DNA of 64,000 nt from Epiperipatus broadwayi (GCA_028023455.1 JAQFVV010000022.1:9505100-9569099); one strand, 5' to 3'. Positions 24,740 to 37,042 are shown, numbered from the stretch's first letter. Numbers and translations are program-made. The notes: a model not told the origin generated them from the sequence alone.

Positions 24740-25565
24740 TGGATTCTGGAACTCCCATATGCTGATGATTGTATTTTTTTTCCTCAATTAAATTGATGAT
24801 TTATAGAATGTATTTAATGTAATAGTTAAAGATTTTGCTTTAATAATTAATATTCAAAAAATAAAGTTTTTTTTTTTAAGCCAATGATAGATTAAAAAAT
24901 CCTCTGCAATTTTAAGAATGGTTGTGAACTAAACCAATTTAAATATCTTGATAGATTTAAAGTAGAAAGGTAGATTTAAATGTTGAGGTAAAAGACAGAC
25001 TCTAATGGGCTGCTGCTAATTTTGACAAGTTACAACATAGGTTATTTCATTGCAAGGCAATAACCATTGCAACTAAGTTATCTGTATATAGAACTGCCAT
25101 TTTACTTAATTTATTGTATGGAAGTGAGATTTGGACACTCTTTTGATCAATATAAAGTTTTATTAGAAAAGTTTCATTTAAGAATGTTCTTCATCTTGCT
25201 GGATTTGATAGTATAGAGATCATTATTGAAAAAAATCACACTTCCATAGGATTGAACATATAAAACTAATAATAATGGAGGACTTTCTAAAAGTGTGTTT
25301 TATGATAGATTTGAGCATGGTTTTTGTGGTAGAGTTAGATCCATGTACAATATAAAAATTATCTTAAAGACATTCTAAAGAAGTGCACTATTGATTATTT
25401 CCATTGAGAAGATATGGCAGAGAATAAAATATATTAGACAGCTGCAATTAGACATGGTGTTAAAATATTTCAGGAAAAAAAAGTTTTCTGCTGAAGAAAT
25501 TAAAAGACAGCATCGCAAAGTATTATATAACAGAAAAATGGGTCCACATGTTTTATACTGCACTT
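24740..25565 (+). pseudogene. LINE reverse transcriptase remnant (second LINE type)
   Basis: Broken plus-strand frames recover, in the correct order, the C-terminal half of a non-LTR retrotransposon ORF2: ILELPYADDCIFF with the catalytic YADD at 24758-24769, a following INIQKIKF block, LNQFKYLDRF (equivalent to the FKYLG motif), VDLNVEVKDRL with a later ANFDKLQHR, and YGSEIWTL at about 25115-25143. After a gap come FYGRFEHGFCGRVRS-like, a degenerate YFHWEDMAEN, and near 25490-25562 AEEIKRQHRKVLYNRKMGPH, the basic tail seen before a C-terminal zinc-binding knuckle in many invertebrate LINEs. Several frameshifts make it non-functional. The minus-strand open frame at 25375-25563 is antisense to it. 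A longer copy is at 33590-35400. Confidence 0.82.
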
Positions 25566-25689
25566 AATTGTAGTTCAAAGAATGGTTTGAATAGTTATTG
25601 CAAAGTTTATTTTTTGAGCAGTTTATTTTTCTTTGCTTCTCTTGTATTTAAAATAGCCATATTTGTTTATGAGTGGCTGACTTTTGTAT

Positions 25690-26530
25690 GTAAACGTTTG
25701 AGGATATTAGCTGATTATTAATGGCTACGTAAAATACGTTTTTCCTAATTATAAAACACCCATGTCAAAAATATTTACTATATTTCTTAAGGGTTACATT
25801 TTTACAATACATAAGTTTTAAATAAATTTGATACGAGTCTATAGATGAAATTCTGTGATGTACAGTCATATAAAACAAAATTAGGAATATTTCATATTTG
25901 TATTTAGGCATGAAATACCATTATTTGTGACATTACGTTTATTGAGTAAATAAAAAATCAAAACCTACGTAATGAAAATATAGTAACGGCAAGACGAATT
26001 GAGCCGGTTCTGTGAATAAAAGCTTTTATGTTCTTTTTTTACCTCGCTTAGTTCAAAATTTATGAAATATTTTAGGAGAGAAAATATCTGTTTATATTAT
26101 AAATACGGCCTTGCTCCATTTTAACCTGTTCTCCCTTTATCTGCAAATGAAAATGTCTCTTGTTTTAGTCATTAGCAAATGTTGAGAATAAGCATTAAAC
26201 TATTTTTTTTAAAAATTAATTTCTATTAAAATGTACTGACAGATAAAAGCGTTATTTTTCATCTGTTAAAATGCTAATATCATATTTAATTAAAGGTAGA
26301 TAACTGAAATATCCAAAGCACAAACTAATATTTTTTTAAATATATGTAGTAATTTAAAATTTATTTTTCATTTTTGGTTATTTTGCATCAACAACATAGT
26401 TATTATTGGTTTTTTTCTTAACAAATCTCGTTATTATTAAAATATTTTATGTTTATCCCTCTTTCGGCATGCGGATTGACTAATCGTGATCAAATAATAA
26501 ACCCTGATCATCGTCAATAGCAAAAAAGGA
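25690..26530. promoter_or_regulatory. Candidate conserved non-coding / regulatory block
   Basis: Unusually many CpG-containing words for this window, such as TACGTAAAATACG near 25724, TACGTAATG near 25968, AACGGCAAGACGAATTGAGC at 25984-26003 and TCGGCATGCGGATTGAC near 26464, without any repeat structure or frame. CpG retention in CpG-poor DNA can mark constrained or unmethylated sequence. No transcription factor site can be assigned safely. Confidence 0.25.
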
Positions 26531-26834
26531 GTGAAAAGGAAACTACCTCTGACATTTTTTTTTTTTTAAATTACTACCGTAGTCTTTCTCAGAATGCCAT
26601 TTGGAATTAACAAACCAGCTTTACAACTGTTAATTTGACAAATGAGACGATGATGATTGATGATATTAGTCAATTTTCAATATAAAGTATTGATTTATTA
26701 TTGTAATTTTATTAAAGTATTCACTGTAGGCTTAGCATCCAAAAAGATATAATGCCCTCCTCACTAGTATAAAAAGATGTCATATAATCATTACATTTCT
26801 AACCAATGTTAGGTTAATAATAAAAAAAATCTAG

Positions 26835-26990
26835 ATTAGATAGTATTTAGTGCCGTCTATAGTAAGCTTGAGTAATGAATGAGTAACAAATAGTAGTGCC
26901 TTTAAATGCTCACCCTAAAGCCAGTTTATGGCTCTTGCCTTTGTCATCGATTACTCAATCTTGTTATAGATAACATTATGTAAAGAGTGA
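26835..26990. repeat. Possible FB1-related inverted repeat
   Basis: TAGTGCCGTCTATAGTAAGCTTGAGTAATGAATGAG on the left is partly inverted against CATCGATTACTCAATCTTG and TTATAGATAAC on the right. Related to 22385-22500. Confidence 0.45.
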
Positions 26991-26999
26991 TTCTTATAT

Positions 27000-28755
27000 T
27001 ATCATATATTGTATAAAATTTAAGTGATTTGTTATTATTAATCTAGATTAACTTATTCTCTAACTAAGAATAATTTGACACTTATAATTAAATGCCTAGA
27101 AGAGATTAGCTATGGAAAAACTACCTCAAAAAATTTTACAATTTTTTTAAAAGTCCACAACTACTTGAAATGGGGAAAAAAAATCCCTGGTCTTGAATAT
27201 GGAAGGTAAATACCCAAACCTATATGATAAGAGGCATTGTGCAGATTTTATGTGGAGGGGTACATTTTGAGAGTTCATATATTTTGTAATATTTAATATT
27301 AATATTTTAAAGTTTATGATCATTTGCAATGTCAACATCATTTCCATAACAAATTTATGACAGAATGCAACCCCCTTTAATTTATTATTATTGATTAACA
27401 TTTTTAAAAATGCATACTGCAATCATTATGACAAAAATTTTAATGCAAAAGGTTGACATACAAAGCAGAATTTAAATTTTTCCAGTTGCCCCAATACTAA
27501 TTTATAACAAACCTTAATTCACCTCATCTTATCAATTAATGTTAGACAATGAGCATACATCATATTATTTTTCTCTCTGATATCAAATATATAGATATAG
27601 ATTTTTTTAAAATTAAATAAGGATTAAGAGATGAGTGTTTTTATATTCATGACAAAAGTAGAAAAAAAATTGTTCTAAAGGTTGAGATAAATCAATGCCT
27701 ATGTACTTATAGAGAAGTTATCTCCACAACCAATAATAAAGCTCTCATCATATTATAATCATTATTTAACTTAAATTTAATCAAATCCAGTTCTGAGACG
27801 TTTAGTCTCTAATATTAATAATTAGGCCCAAAATAATATCTCAATTAGATACAGGCTGAATAACTGAAAAAAAATTTAAGTTCCCGTTTATTCCTGAAAA
27901 TAATTTATAGCTTGAATTTGAGCACCGGAAGTGATATATACTAACAATTCTGAAACAGTTGTCTTTGTTATGAAATGAGGATTTTGGCAACAGAAATCCA
28001 ATTGACATCACTTATAAGATATTCATGGAAGCATAAGTAATAATTAGAAAATAAAAGTGATGTGGAATGGAGTACTGCTTTGGATATTGTCATAATTCAG
28101 AGGAGCATTATTTTGATTTTATAGATTAATATATTATTGTTAAAAATAGAAGTTTCAAGAACTTAGCTCACAATGCGAAGTCATGAACATATATATTGAC
28201 CTAATATCTGAGTTCCATATCTGGAGCTATTGGTATGTGTGAATTTAAGAACTTTTGTGAATTAAAATCCAAGCCATTAAACTAAATATCATAATAAAAG
28301 TAGAGGGTCAGTTGAGAGATTATAATGCAAAACTTAATTTATTATTAAAACCAATAGTGCAAAACAATTTGGAAATCAGTTTGACACTATTCTAAAGATG
28401 TGTCATGAATGTAGATTTGAGATGAATTATTCATGTCATTTTAAATATTTTTACACTCTGCATTTGTTAATAAGATACTTCAGAAACATGAGTTACTTTT
28501 CATCTCAATCTATTAGGAGATTAAGTGAAGGTAATATAAATAGCAGATTTTGATTAAAACTTGTCACAGATATCATTAGGCAGATTATCTCTTAGAAATG
28601 AGCAGTCATGGTTAAAACTTTAATTTTTTATTTTAAAAAACATCCTGGCTGTAATTGAAAACAAGAAAGAAAAGTAACAAAGCAATCACTTACTTGTAAA
28701 GGTGTAGTTTACTTTTATGGTCTCATAGTATAAGTTTTGAAAAGGTTTGAATTAA
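27000..28755. other. AT-rich non-coding DNA
   Basis: No gene, RNA or bounded repeat recognised. Minus-strand open frame at 27147-27422 has no known domain and its composition is that of the surrounding DNA. Confidence 0.45.
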
Positions 28756-29195
28756 AGTAAGACGTATAAAAAAGATTTTTTTAAAAAATAATGCTTTTAT
28801 GTAAATAGTTGATTAAAAAGTACAAAATACTAAAGTAATCAACAAAGTAATCCACCTCTTGCTTAATTTGACATTCTTGGAAAATATCAGAAATCTTAAG
28901 AATCTAGACTTGTTATAAAACAATTAGAAATTGCAAGAACATTGTAATTTTATAAAAGCATTTGAGATTCAAGTAAATTTTAAATTTAAAGCCTCAAATG
29001 CTTTTATGAAATAACAACATGCCTCCAGTTTTCCAGTTGTTTTATAACAAGTCTAGATTCTTAAGATCTCTAATATTTTCCAAGAATGGCAAATTAACAG
29101 AGAGGGGATTTCTCTGACAATTTGTACTTTTTAGTTGGTTATTTATTTAAAAGCATTATTTAAAAAAAAAAATACATCTTATTTTTTTTACTTTT
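28756..29195. mobile_element. Large foldback/MITE-like inverted repeat
   Basis: Nested matching arms extend from AAATAATGCTTTTA (left) against TAAAAGCATTATTT (right), through AAAAAGTACAAA against TTTGTACTTTTT, to long inner arms at about 28859-28975 and 28990-29100 sharing CTAGACTTGTTATAAAACAA and its reverse complement. Small differences in arms and a roughly 15-base turn make this nearly a full palindrome of about 440 bases. No coding capacity. Confidence 0.85.
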
Positions 29196-31211
29196 TAGTT
29201 ATACTTACAGATTATTTTAAAAAGTGTTTGAGACTACTAAAAAATCTGACAAAAATTATAATTTAATAATATGTGAAAATAAAAAATAAGCCCTCTAACA
29301 AACAAATTCTAAATTTAAATATCATGTGATTGTCTACTGTATAAAAATATTTATGTATTGGCTTTTAAATTAATTATTTAACCATTTTACACATTTATTA
29401 TTTTTTTCACACAATATTTATGAAATATTAATTATCTCAAAAGAATACTTCAGATTTTAGTTGAAAATATTTACTGTTAATTAATTAAGTATGGGTTAAA
29501 TAAAAATATTAACAAATTTTACTCTACAAATGTAATATTTCCATTGACTCCATTGCTAAGGACTTTTTCTGGAAAACCTAAGTATATGAGTTTGACTTCT
29601 AAAGCAGAACAAATTTTTTTTCATTATTAAAAATTTAAAATTGTGGACATCCTGACAGAAATACAGACAGGGTAAATTAATATAAAGGCATTTTAAAATT
29701 AGTCAATTTAATACATGATATGAATCTGATCATTAAATTATGTTTTATATTTCCTAATGAATGAAAAATAATTAAAAAATTATTGTAGTTTACTCATAAA
29801 ATATCTGATACTATTACTTAGATGAAAATATATTTTAACTTTGCAAATTATTAGAATGTTATTATGGATTATGAATAAAAGGGTGTGATTTCTTTGAATT
29901 GTGGGTAATAAGTTATGATTGTTTAAGTGTTAACATGGCTTTCATTTTGTTTTATTTTCATATTTGTTTGACTTAGTAAGATTGTATAAGATATTAAAAA
30001 CAATTAATAGTTTTTAGGAATTAGGAAGTTGGCTAAGCTAAATAGTTATGTTTGTTTGTTTCATTTAGTTTAGCTTTTGGAATTTATGATTACTCCCAAA
30101 ATAGGCTATGAATATGAAGACTTAAGTTCTCTGAAAGTGCTCAGCTGTATAATTCTTTTCTAATAATACTAAGCTTCACTTTTTTTGCGTAAAGCGCAAT
30201 TTAAAAACTTACCACTCAAAGGTGAAGTAAAAAAAAAAACAAGGATTTTATTTCAATTATTTATATAATTTGGTTGAAATTTAGGATAATGTTTTAAGTT
30301 AAATATAATAATTTTAAATGAAAAATATTAGAATTAAATAAATATAAAACTAGATTTGAATTAAATATATAGAAGGTGTTAATGTGAATTATGCATGCTG
30401 ATATATAAATAATTGTTGTATGCATAATTTAATAATATGGTACATTATTTTCCTGTATCAGCTCCAAAAAAACTGTACATTCGCATAAAAATAAACATAC
30501 AAATCACATAGAAGTGAGTAAATAATTTTATTTTTATGTATAATTTGAGCAGTGCAAAAAATAAAAAGAAAATTATTTTTATGAATGCATAAAGAGAGAT
30601 AACAAAAGTTTGTCCAATTTATTTTATGAGTCTTTTTACAATTAGTATAACTTCCTTGTTCTTCGTTAAAATTTTATAAGAATTTATTTTAATGATAATC
30701 ATTAAGACATTTTGTAAGGAAAACCAATTCTATGATTTAAGGATTTATTTAGAGTTAAGTCTAACTATTGGGATCTGTTTTGACTGAAATGCATTCTAAA
30801 AGTCATTGTTATAGTTTTTTCAATTTAAATTATTGATGAAGTATATATTGAGTGTAATAGTTTTATATATTATCTATGAAGATTTTTATTATGTTTCAAT
30901 AATGTACTTTATTGTACAAAAATAGATTACATGAATTTGTTGTTTACCAAAAATTACATTGTTGAAAATACATGGTTTAAAACTATATAGCTTTGGAACA
31001 AAACAGAAATAATTGTTAAAAAAGGGATATGTAAAACAAACAACAACAACAAAAAAATTGTTCTTGTTACAGAAAAGTCATAATTTATTTTTTGAGGTTA
31101 TGTTTTGTCTGTGAAGATTTTTATTATAAGAAAAAAAACATAGTTAAAAAAAATACTCAGTGTTTTTAAATGTAAGTATTAACATTTTTATAAAATTATT
31201 ATACCCTACAG
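29196..31211. other. AT-rich non-coding DNA
   Basis: No gene or bounded element recognised. Confidence 0.45.
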
Positions 31212-31677
31212 CAGGGGTGGCCAACTTTTGTGTTCATAAGATCTACTTTTTATTTTAAAAATGTGTTGCTATCGTCTTGTTGCCATAGGCGTAGTCTAAG
31301 TGGAGGGAGTTGTGAAATACATACTATTTTTATATATCTACATACTAAAAAATAATTATTTAACGGGCCAAATAACTCATGTCCAGGGGAATTAAAGCAA
31401 CACGAGAAATTATTAACAATATTTATTAATTCAAATTAGCTACATTAAATCAAAATTAAAAATATTATTTTCAATAATGATACGGTTAAGTGGACTTCAC
31501 CTATCTAGAATTGAAAAAAAAATTAGAACAAAAGCAAAAATAACAAAAAAACTTGAAAATTTTGACTTAATTTGTTTCACTCGTTACCCGACAGCTCTTG
31601 CCAGATTGGCCTCGCGATGACCAAAAATAGCTTTGCGATCGACCGGTAAATCACGATCGACTTGTTGGACATCCCTG
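31212..31677. mobile_element. Non-autonomous hAT DNA transposon (second family)
   Basis: Left end CAGGGGTGGCCAAC and right end the reverse complement of CAGGGATGTCCAACAAG, with a perfect 8-bp target-site duplication CCCTACAG (31204-31211 and 31678-31685). The right subterminal region carries repeated GATCG words (GCGATCGACCGG, CACGATCGAC), typical of hAT subterminal motifs. No transposase frame remains. The terminal and internal sequence differ from the element at 5046, so it is a separate family. Confidence 0.93.
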
Positions 31678-31685
31678 CCCTACAG

Positions 31686-32140
31686 TACTTACATATTAGT
31701 CTGGTGATAAGATTTCACATATGTATTAATCCAGCAATATTTATTTGAAAAAAATGATAACTTATAATGTCTGTCAACATACATTTCCCATTTTTGTGAG
31801 AAATTATCTTCCATAATCTAAACTTATAAGAGTATTTCATTTTGAAAAATGGCCACATACATTTACATTTATTGTGACAAATGATTTTTCATCACGTAAA
31901 CTTTTAACAATCTAAATTTATTTAAAGTACTAACCAAACTAAAAATATATAATATACATATATTTAATCATGCAATTTTGTTCATTTATAAAATGTTGTT
32001 TCTTAGCATCATTGTTGTGGACTAAACTTTCTTACCTTGAATTACTTTCGTAGCGTCACTGGTGTGGACTGAAATTTCTTACCCTTAATCTCTTTCCATT
32101 ATAAATGGCTACTCTTCTTCAACAATCCTGAATAAAACAC
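31686..32140 (+). repeat. Dispersed repeat R, plus orientation
   Basis: Matches 10976-11200 in reverse complement. It contains an internal diverged tandem pair of about 46 bases: GCATCATTGTTGTGGACTAA (32007) and GCGTCACTGGTGTGGACTGA (32053), each followed by TTCTTACC. A further related piece, CTGCTGGACTAATACATAAG, lies at 32327-32346. The hAT at 31212 landed at its left edge. Confidence 0.65.
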
Positions 32141-32346
32141 TGCTATTATTTGGCTGTAAAATTAGCAGCAAAACCAAAATTTTTATTAATAACTTTCTTT
32201 TCATAAGAGTATTATCTAATAATTTTCACTTATAACATTATTAATTCATTTCCTTTTTATATGATTGTAAATGTGTTTAATTCATTCTTTATATATGCAT
32301 TTGTGGGTGCCAGCAATTTTCATCACTGCTGGACTAATACATAAGT

Positions 32347-33179
32347 ATCTAAACTATCAGATCAAATATATATGCTACATATACATATGCAAGTTGTTGT
32401 TTTTTGGAGGGAAAGGTTTAATGGGGTCTCTCTCATCCCAACTTCACTACATCATAAATATCCTCCAGTGCAGAAAGTCAGACCATTCTGTCTGTTATTC
32501 TATACTGATGAATGATAGGGTTGGAATGAGAGTTGCACTGATAAAAATAAAAACTTTGAAAATATATATCTACAATGTATTAATTGTTTTTATTTCCAAA
32601 GGTTAAAAGATATCAAACTATTAACATGACCTCTAGTTTAACTAAAGAATGAAGATTGTTTGAGAAGTGCATGCCCAGTATGATAGAGTGTTTAATTTTC
32701 TGATCTGGAGAATGTCTGTGAATGTTGGATTTGGGATTAGGAATAATGAGGATTCACTGATTTTAAAAAAATCTAAATAATACACATATGCTGTATGTTT
32801 AAAAATCTTATAAGCAGTAATATATACTTTATTATACTGCAATTTTAAAATAATCATTTAACTTTCTTGTAAATTGTAACATTAAAATACAGAACAAAAA
32901 AGGTATTAGGATATAAGGGAAATATATGTTTTTGACATGTTAATGGTTAAAAGTGTAATACTTAATCCTCTTTAGAAGCATGTTCATTTATGTCAAATTT
33001 AAACAACTTCTAATAGTAAAAATATCAATTTGAATTTTTAAGATTAGTATATTATTGAAACACAATTTTTTCTTAAGAGTATGTTATAGATACAAATAAG
33101 CCTATTCTTGTTTTCATTAAAAAAAAGATTCATGACTGATTTTCTGAACAATTCTGTTATTAAGCCACTAAAACATCAC
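32347..33179. other. AT-rich non-coding DNA
   Basis: Short open frames on both strands show no recognisable domains. Nothing bounded. Confidence 0.45.
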
Positions 33180-33375
33180 ATGATTACCATCTCCTATGCT
33201 TACACAAGCTGTTAAAGCAGTAGTGAACTCTCCATACAGTAGTGCCATTCATTGCAAAGCTATAGTAATCAATGGATACTAGAAGATTTGGGTACTAAAT
33301 GGATGCACAAACCTAGCATCCATTGATTACTATAGGTTGTATTGGGTGGCCCTACTGTGTGGAGATTTAGCTACT
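33180..33375. mobile_element. Foldback element, family FB1
   Basis: Arms at about 33227-33290 (CTCTCCATACAGTAGTGCC, TAGTAATCAATGG) and 33310-33366 (CCATTGATTACTATAGG, GGCCCTACTGTGTGGAGA) are inverted. Arm sequence matches the FB1 copies at 10452 and 50040. The central TCCAGACTAGTTTCTG block of the longer copies is missing here. Confidence 0.75.
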
Positions 33376-33589
33376 GTTATAATTCTGTTATTGCTTACTC
33401 AAAAATAAGCATGTGTTATATTTTGTTAGTAGAATAATGCATTGAATGTGAAATTTATAAGCAATACAGATATCTAAAAGCAGAAGCCCACTAATTGGAA
33501 AGAAGCTTGAAAATATATTTGAATTAAAACTGCAATGGATTTAGAGTTATCTGCTGATTGAAGTCCCATTATATCTTTTTTTGATGTAT

Positions 33590-35400
33590 TGAAAGTATCG
33601 TATGGGTCTTTAAATAATATTATAATTCTGTGAAATCCATGGACAGCACAGTTTTGTATAATAATAATAATGATGATGATAATGTTGTGGAAAATATTTT
33701 GATTACCTTTGATTGTTGAAACAAGAATTGAGAATAATTTTGATGATATATCCATTCTATTTTCAAGTTTAATTTTGAGTAGAGATATCTATATTAATGA
33801 CTTAAAAATGAAATGGTTGCAGATCTTAAGTCAATTAAAAAAACTTTAAATATGGTGTTGATATTTACAAATGGACCCAGAGCATTGATAATGTGATTTT
33901 AAGAATGTTTCTATTATTCCAATTTATAAAAATAAATGAGATAAAAAATTATATAACAGAGGTACTTTCAAGAATTTTGTTGAATGGATTGCTTTCAATT
34001 ATAGACAAATGGATATAAGTAGCCCACAGTGGTTTTTAGAAAATCAAGAAGCACTATAGATATGAATTTTATATCCAGAAAAATGTACAAGAAAATCTAT
34101 CAGGAGTGAATGTATGATTTATATTTGGTTTAATTGATTTGATCAAGGCATTTGATCCAATTAACTGGATAAATTTACAGCATGAAATAATTTCTAAATG
34201 ATGAAATTTATTACTGCTCACAAAAATCTGAAATATTTGGAGCAAAAAAGAGATGTTAAATAAAGATATATACTAGCTCCAGTTTTGAGCAGTATATAGG
34301 CAGATTCCTAAATATGCATCAAGATATGGTATATGTTTGATGGCATTTTCATTTAAATTAATTAAAAGTCACATAAGAGCTTTGACTTTCTGACTTCTTG
34401 ATTTGTGATATTCATGCTTGCTAATATTGCCAATTCAAAAATGATTTAAAGAATGTTTTTAATGTTTTGAATGCACTGGATGAAGTCTCTAGTTAATGAT
34501 TATTTAACAATAATTATTAATCATAATCTCAAGATTTTATCAACCAATAATAAAAAAAAATCTTCCGCAAATTTTAACTTGTATAGTTACAATTTAAATA
34601 TCTTGATAGATTTTTAGGTAAAAAATATATTGTACTTTAATATTGAGGTGCAAAACAGAATCCAAGGTGCTGATACAACATTTAACAAATTAAAAGGTAT
34701 AGTATTGTATTATAGTGACATAATTACTGCAATTAAAATAATTATATATAGAACTGTTAAGTATTTTTCAAAGTTAAATGCAGCCTCTCTAACAACATAG
34801 TATAATAAAATTAAAAACTTTTCATTTAAAAATTATTTATAAGATTCTCAAATACAATGGAAAAGTATAAGCTTACATTAATTAGGATGTTTTTAACTTT
34901 CTGGATTTCTAAAAAGTATTTTATGGTAAACATGTTTTTCATGGCTAAGACAGACTTTTTAGAAGTATTATTTTTATATCTTCTCCTTTACTTTTTTTTC
35001 ATTTTATATATTCATATAATGGAGATGAAATAAAAAAGTGTGCAGGGGTGATGTGGAGAAGAGAAGCTAAAGATTGGAGAAGTTGGCTTGAACTTGGCCT
35101 TCATCCTGCAGTGGATTGATAATGGGTGATGATGATGATATTCTCATATACACTCCAATGCAAATTTTTATATAATTCTCCCTTTATTTTTCTAACAGTT
35201 TCAACTGTCCTACAGTCTTCATCAGACTTTATTAGATTGCCTCAGAGACATTTTAAAGGAAAGCAATATTAATTGTTTCCATTGGAATATATGTCTGAGA
35301 TTAGAATATAAGGAAGAGCTAAAATTAAACAAGGTATTGAAAGCAGTTTTAGAAGTTATGTTTGCTGTGCAAGTGTCAAAAGTCAAAGTTTTATGCTAAT
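33590..35400 (+). pseudogene. LINE ORF2 remnant (second LINE type), longest copy
   Basis: Plus-strand frames, broken by many shifts and stops, give reverse-transcriptase landmarks in order: a degenerate DGIPAE-type region near 33860-33890, IPIYKNK (about 33918-33940) equivalent to the VPIYKNKGD motif, RILLNGLLSIIDKW (about 33972-34012), LIDLIKAFD at 34134-34156 (the first catalytic Asp box), LAPVL near 34275, FKYLDRFLG near 34592-34617, NIEVQNRIQGADTTFNKLKG near 34641-34697 and IIIYRTV near 34739. After an interruption at about 34950-35200 it resumes with LRDILKESNINCFHW (35247-35285). The second Asp box is not readable. It is the same family as 24740-25565. A 3' end of a different, RTE-like LINE (35010-35140) lies inside the interruption. 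Confidence 0.8.
35010..35140 (+). mobile_element. RTE-like LINE 3' end, nested fragment
   Basis: The frame WRREAKDWRSWLELG followed by TTCATCCTGCAGTGGATTGA and a (TGA)n tail is the characteristic C-terminus and 3' end of RTE/BovB-type LINEs. Only about 110 bases remain. It sits inside the other LINE remnant, so it inserted later or by a secondary event. The family also occurs at 16906 and 46695. Confidence 0.82.
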
Positions 35401-36396
35401 TTACAATAAATTAGAATATTGTCTAGTTTGTAGATTGGTTTGTTTATTCATCAAAATACTCATATTAACGTTTTATTGTCTTTCCATCTTATTTTTCAAC
35501 AGAAATTAAAATAACTACACTTATTTGTGAATGACATCTAATAATGATGATGATGATGATTTTGAAGCTCTATTTGCTGACTGTTTACCAAAATTAATTC
35601 ATAAATCAATGGTTATCCAAAGAGTAAAGTCACTATGATGATAATATTTTAACTCATTACATTCCAAAAAAAATCACCCATGCAATTACGAAGAAAGTCA
35701 TTAGGTTTACTCATGCTGATATAACAACAATAAACATTTAATAATGGTAAACAAAACCATCATACCTTGTACTTATGAGTTGCTTTCACACAGTTTTTAT
35801 CCATTAGAATATTCAAGAGTTTGAAAAATTTGGAGTACCTTAATCCTAACTTTCTGCATTAGGGTTTCCAAGGACCTAAGTTTGTTTTAATAATTATAAT
35901 CCTAGTGAAATTTTTGTCTCAAATACAGTTTTAACTAAAGGAAGAATTATCTATTCAACTGATCCAATTTTAAATTTAAAAAATATAATGAAAAACATAT
36001 TAAAGATTTCAAATCACATAATGCAATGATAGTGATCCACACACTAAAAAGATATTTAATGATCTTCGATAATAAAAAGTATAACTGGATAGGGATTGGG
36101 ATAAATATTTCAATCAGTATCTAAAATACCTGCCTAAGAAGAATATGGAAAAAATTTGGGGTGGTTCTGTGTCAACAGTATATGAGATATGGAATTGAAT
36201 CTTCAAAATCCAAATATGCGTTTAAGAAAAGCAATATGTGAATAAGCTTTAAATTAAAGTCTAGCACTACCATTATCCTAATGTTTATAAAGAGAGAATG
36301 GGCCATTACAAATGAAGCACCGGCTATCTATCTTAAGGAGAAATGTCTTTTTTAAAAGGAGTTTTCAAATCCTACGTAACATGACATAATTTACGA
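35401..36396. other. Non-coding DNA, possibly LINE-derived
   Basis: A short (ATG/GAT)n run at about 35543-35561 is followed by sequence with weak codon-like texture (for example near 35565-35630) but no recognised domain. It may be the decayed end of a LINE. Confidence 0.3.
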
Positions 36397-36501
36397 AAAG
36401 GAAGTCAAAAAAGGGAAAGAGAAAAGGCGGAGAAAGACTAAAGGAAAAGAAGAAGAAGAAGAAGAGAGAAAAGAAGAAAAAAAGGTCAAGAAAAATTAAA
36501 T
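36397..36501. repeat. Purine-rich tract with (GAA)n
   Basis: About 100 bases of almost only A and G on the plus strand, with AAGAAGAAGAAGAAGAAGAG in the middle. The adjacent SINE inserted at its right end, duplicating AAAAGAGGAAAGG. Confidence 0.85.
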
Positions 36502-36514
36502 AAAAGAGGAAAGG

Positions 36515-36618
36515 TGTCAAGCATTGGTGGTCGAGAGATCAGTGACAGCTGCTTTACAAGCAGTTGTCCTGGGTTAATGGGTTCACTTTCCGGCTGATGC
36601 TATGACACATGAGAAGAA
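36515..36618 (+). mobile_element. tRNA-derived SINE, plus strand
   Basis: Cleanest copy for orientation: TGTCAAGCATTGGTGGTCGA, GAGATCAG (A-box region), GCTTTACAAGCAGTTG arm, GGGTTCACTTTCCGG (B box), GATGCTATGACACATGAG and an A-rich end. Flanked by a 13-base perfect direct repeat AAAAGAGGAAAGG (36502-36514 and 36619-36631). Whole element is about 104 bases, so it is a nearly tRNA-only SINE with almost no body. Confidence 0.93.
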
Positions 36619-36939
36619 AAAAGAGGAAAGGAAAAAGAAATTAACATGTAATTATTTCTTTTTTTTCTATATAATGTATATAGTTTGTCTGTGTTTTTTA
36701 AATAAAGACTTTACTTGAAATAAAAAAATAATCTCAAACCTGAAACAAAATGGTTTTATTTATCAGGAGTTCATAAAAAATTCAAGCACTGGAAGTGGTA
36801 AATCTAAACATAGACGGTGAACTTAATTTTCAGAATCTGACACTCCACAATTACACTAAGTGATTTGGTGCAATGGTGGAATGGCAGATCATAAAGCTTA
36901 AACTCCAAACATTACATCCTCATAGAAATAAAACCATTT

Positions 36940-36962
36940 TACTACTATTGTTGTTGTTGTTG

Positions 36963-37042
<80 letters not shown>

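Noticed and set aside
25375-25563. Minus-strand frame of 62 residues
   Set aside because: Antisense of the C-terminal tail of the LINE remnant on the plus strand.
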